Source: Rhodospirillaceae bacterium (GTDB lineage: Bacteria; Pseudomonadota; Alphaproteobacteria; Kiloniellales; DSM-21159). Taken from it: DNA of 64,000 bases. The notes below the pieces were generated by a model, which was given only the letters and a program-made list of their open reading frames with translations, ran no database searches and was not told the DNA's origin. This document shows, piece after piece, positions 62,532 through 64,000 of the stretch (the first letter of the stretch is position 1; each line of letters begins with the position of its first letter). Position numbers and translations under genes: made by a program. Location of the stretch: contig CP030885.1 of assembly GCA_006969625.1 (NCBI GenBank), positions 3,979,430-4,043,429 on the forward strand. Reading direction: 5' to 3'.

Positions 62532-64000
62532 CACCATTTGAGGCTGTAGCTGATCTGGGCCTTGAAGTTGCGGCCCGCCTCGCTCGCGCCGGTGAAGACG
62601 CGCGCGTAGTCCTCGTCGAAGGCGTTGTCGACGCCGAGGTCGAGGCGCAGGCCCTCCAGCGGCCCCTCGACGGGCTGGTAGGCGAAGTAGAAGTCGTGCA
62701 CGTCGTAGGCGTCGCGGGTCTCGGCCGGGTCGTTCACCTTGTCGAACTCGCGCGCGACCACTGCGCGCCAGCCGATCCGCGAGTCGATCTCCGGCAGTTT
62801 GATCCCCGTGTCGAAGGTGAAGGTCGTCGGCGTGAGCACGCCCAGGTACTCTCCCGTGTCGTCGTTCTTCCCGTTGATGGTCGAGAAGCCGAAGCCGAGG
62901 AGCACGCGGTAGTTCTCGTAGCTGGCCTCGACCTCGGTCCCCCACAGGCGGGCGTTGGGGACGTTGGTCGAAGCGGTCGTGCCGTCGCAGGCGCCGGGGA
63001 CGAAGGGATCGCAGTCGCGAAACGGCGTCGGCTGGTTGACCGCCACGTCGATGAAGTCCTCGCCCCAGACGCGGAAGTGCGTCGCCTTGACCCGCAGCGT
63101 ATCGTTCTCGAAGGCCAGGTCATCGAAGTCGACGCCGGCGCCGAACTCGACCGTGCGGGTCGTCTGCGGCTCTAGGTTCGGATTCGGCACGAAGCGGTTG
63201 ACGACGCCCAGCGGGCCGATCGGGATCTGGAAGTGCGTGCCGGTCAGGTAGAGCTCGTCGAAGGTCGGCGCACGGAAGGCCTCGGCGTAGTTGGCGAAGA
63301 CCATCAGCCACTCCTGGGGCAAATAGCTGATGCCGAAGCGGGGCGACAGGCGGCTGTCGATGGTGTCGTCCTCCGCCAGGTCGCTGCTGGTCTCGTAGCG
63401 ATCGAAGCGGGCACCGGGCAGCAGCAGCAGGTCGCCGGGCAGGCCGAAGGGCTCCGCAAGCGTGAACTCGGCCTGACCGAACACGCCGGTGAAGGTCGCC
63501 TCGGCATCCGGTACGCCGTCGCGGTCGCCGGTCGAGTCCTCGCCGTCCTGCCGGTCGCGGTAGGCCTCGCCGCCGTAGGTCAGCGTCAGCGCGACCTCCT
63601 CGCCCAGATCGAAGCGGCTGCGGTTGTCGAGGCGCGCGCCGAGCGTCGTCACGTCGCGCTGCAACAGCTCGCCGACGGGCCCGGCCCCCAGGCTGTCGAG
63701 CCGCCGCTCGTCCGCGGCGAAGTCCGTGTAGTAGGCGACGGCATCCAGGTCGAGCCAGGGGTTGCCGGGGTCGTCGAAGCTGTAGCCGAGCCGGACGTTG
63801 TCGGACGAGATCTCCTTGTCGACCGTGTCGCTGCCGCCCTGGCCCTGCGGGTTGTTCGGCTCCTCCGCGTCGTTCGAGAAGCGGCTGTAGCTCGCCTCGA
63901 GGCGGTGGTGATCGCCGAAATCGATCCCGCCCTTGATCAGGCCGGACAGGATCGAGTCGTCGGTGTTGTCGAGCGAATTGCCGTCGCCCAGCTCGATCTC
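62531..64000 (-). CDS. TonB-dependent hemin/hemoglobin receptor, 5' end cut by window edge
   Basis: This 489-residue C-terminal fragment of an outer-membrane receptor is open to the window edge. It has repeated beta strands and the heme-receptor signature FRAPTFDELYLTGTHFQIP near fragment residue 246, followed by NPNLEPQTTRTVEFGAGVDF, the usual FRAP/NPNL pair. The chain ends in aromatic FKAQISYSLKW, as expected for barrel insertion by Bam. The TonB box, plug domain and promoter (where a Fur or Irr site may be) are outside the window. It is the first visible gene of the hmu operon. Confidence 0.92.
   Translation of the reverse strand, partial: EIELGDGNSLDNTDDSILSGLIKGGIDFGDHHRLEASYSRFSNDAEEPNNPQGQGGSDTVDKEISSDNVRLGYSFDDPGNPWLDLDAVAYYTDFAADERRLDSLGAGPVGELLQRDVTTLGARLDNRSRFDLGEEVALTLTYGGEAYRDRQDGEDSTGDRDGVPDAEATFTGVFGQAEFTLAEPFGLPGDLLLLPGARFDRYETSSDLAEDDTIDSRLSPRFGISYLPQEWLMVFANYAEAFRAPTFDELYLTGTHFQIPIGPLGVVNRFVPNPNLEPQTTRTVEFGAGVDFDDLAFENDTLRVKATHFRVWGEDFIDVAVNQPTPFRDCDPFVPGACDGTTASTNVPNARLWGTEVEASYENYRVLLGFGFSTINGKNDDTGEYLGVLTPTTFTFDTGIKLPEIDSRIGWRAVVAREFDKVNDPAETRDAYDVHDFYFAYQPVEGPLEGLRLDLGVDNAFDEDYARVFTGASEAGRNFKAQISYSLKW

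Overview
The window is a high-GC (about 70%), densely packed chromosomal segment of an alphaproteobacterium. Supporting signs are the ffs-dnaX-ybaB-recR and kdsB-pheA neighbourhoods, a membrane-anchored CycM-like cytochrome c, a complete YejABEF peptide importer, electron-transfer flavoprotein:ubiquinone oxidoreductase, a TonB-linked hemin uptake operon and a two-gene chemotaxis unit. A Rhodospirillales-type free-living heterotroph is the best guess, by impression of gene content and composition only.

Layout. 1-2.3 kb: 3' part of folE (cut by the edge), apaG and an OmpA-domain lipoprotein. 2.5-6.1 kb: a YnjBCD-type ABC importer. 6.26-7.7 kb: tRNA-Gly(CCC), then an IS481-family insertion and the relic of a second copy. 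7.75-8.2 kb: a periplasmic PCu(A)C copper chaperone. 8.4-17.1 kb: an apparent catabolic locus. A TRAP transporter (dctMQ plus binding protein) is divergent from iron-type alcohol dehydrogenase, HpaB-family flavin monooxygenase, a flavin reductase-Rid fusion, a DUF1028 protein and a LysR regulator. 17-38 kb: mostly housekeeping and orphan genes (ispE, TPR protein, ETF-QO, uracil-DNA glycosylase, lytic transglycosylase, moaB, two TIGR04282/04283-type glycosyltransferase genes, an APH-type kinase, an NTF2-FMO fusion, a radical SAM protein, a quinone oxidoreductase, a split PAS plus chemoreceptor pair, ghrA). 38.5-39.2 kb: a toxin-antitoxin pair. 39.3-45.1 kb: yejABEF. 45.3-54.2 kb: a histidinol-phosphatase-like enzyme, a double cytochrome c, kdsB, pheA, nudC, SRP RNA, dnaX, ybaB, recR. 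54.3-58.3 kb: a DUF4139 protein, creD and an IS5-family element broken by a 17-bp tandem repeat. 58.4-64 kb: a small membrane protein and a hemin operon (TonB receptor, hmuTUV, IsdG-like monooxygenase), with the receptor cut by the right edge.

How genes work together. The TRAP/monooxygenase locus looks like uptake, flavin-dependent hydroxylation and follow-up hydrolysis of an unknown, possibly nitrogen-containing, aromatic or heterocyclic acid. It is the strongest candidate for an undescribed pathway. The hemin operon combines outer-membrane capture, periplasmic binding, inner-membrane import and ring cleavage. The PAS and MCP proteins look like a redox or aerotaxis receptor divided into two polypeptides, with an FNR-type box upstream.

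Two copies of a 138-140 bp double-hairpin repeat (34875-35014 and 58261-58398) are notable because their ends supply the stop codons of the genes they abut. One copy also carries the IS5 insertion. No CRISPR array, prophage or plasmid origin was seen. All functional calls rest on recognising sequence motifs by eye; no database search was run.
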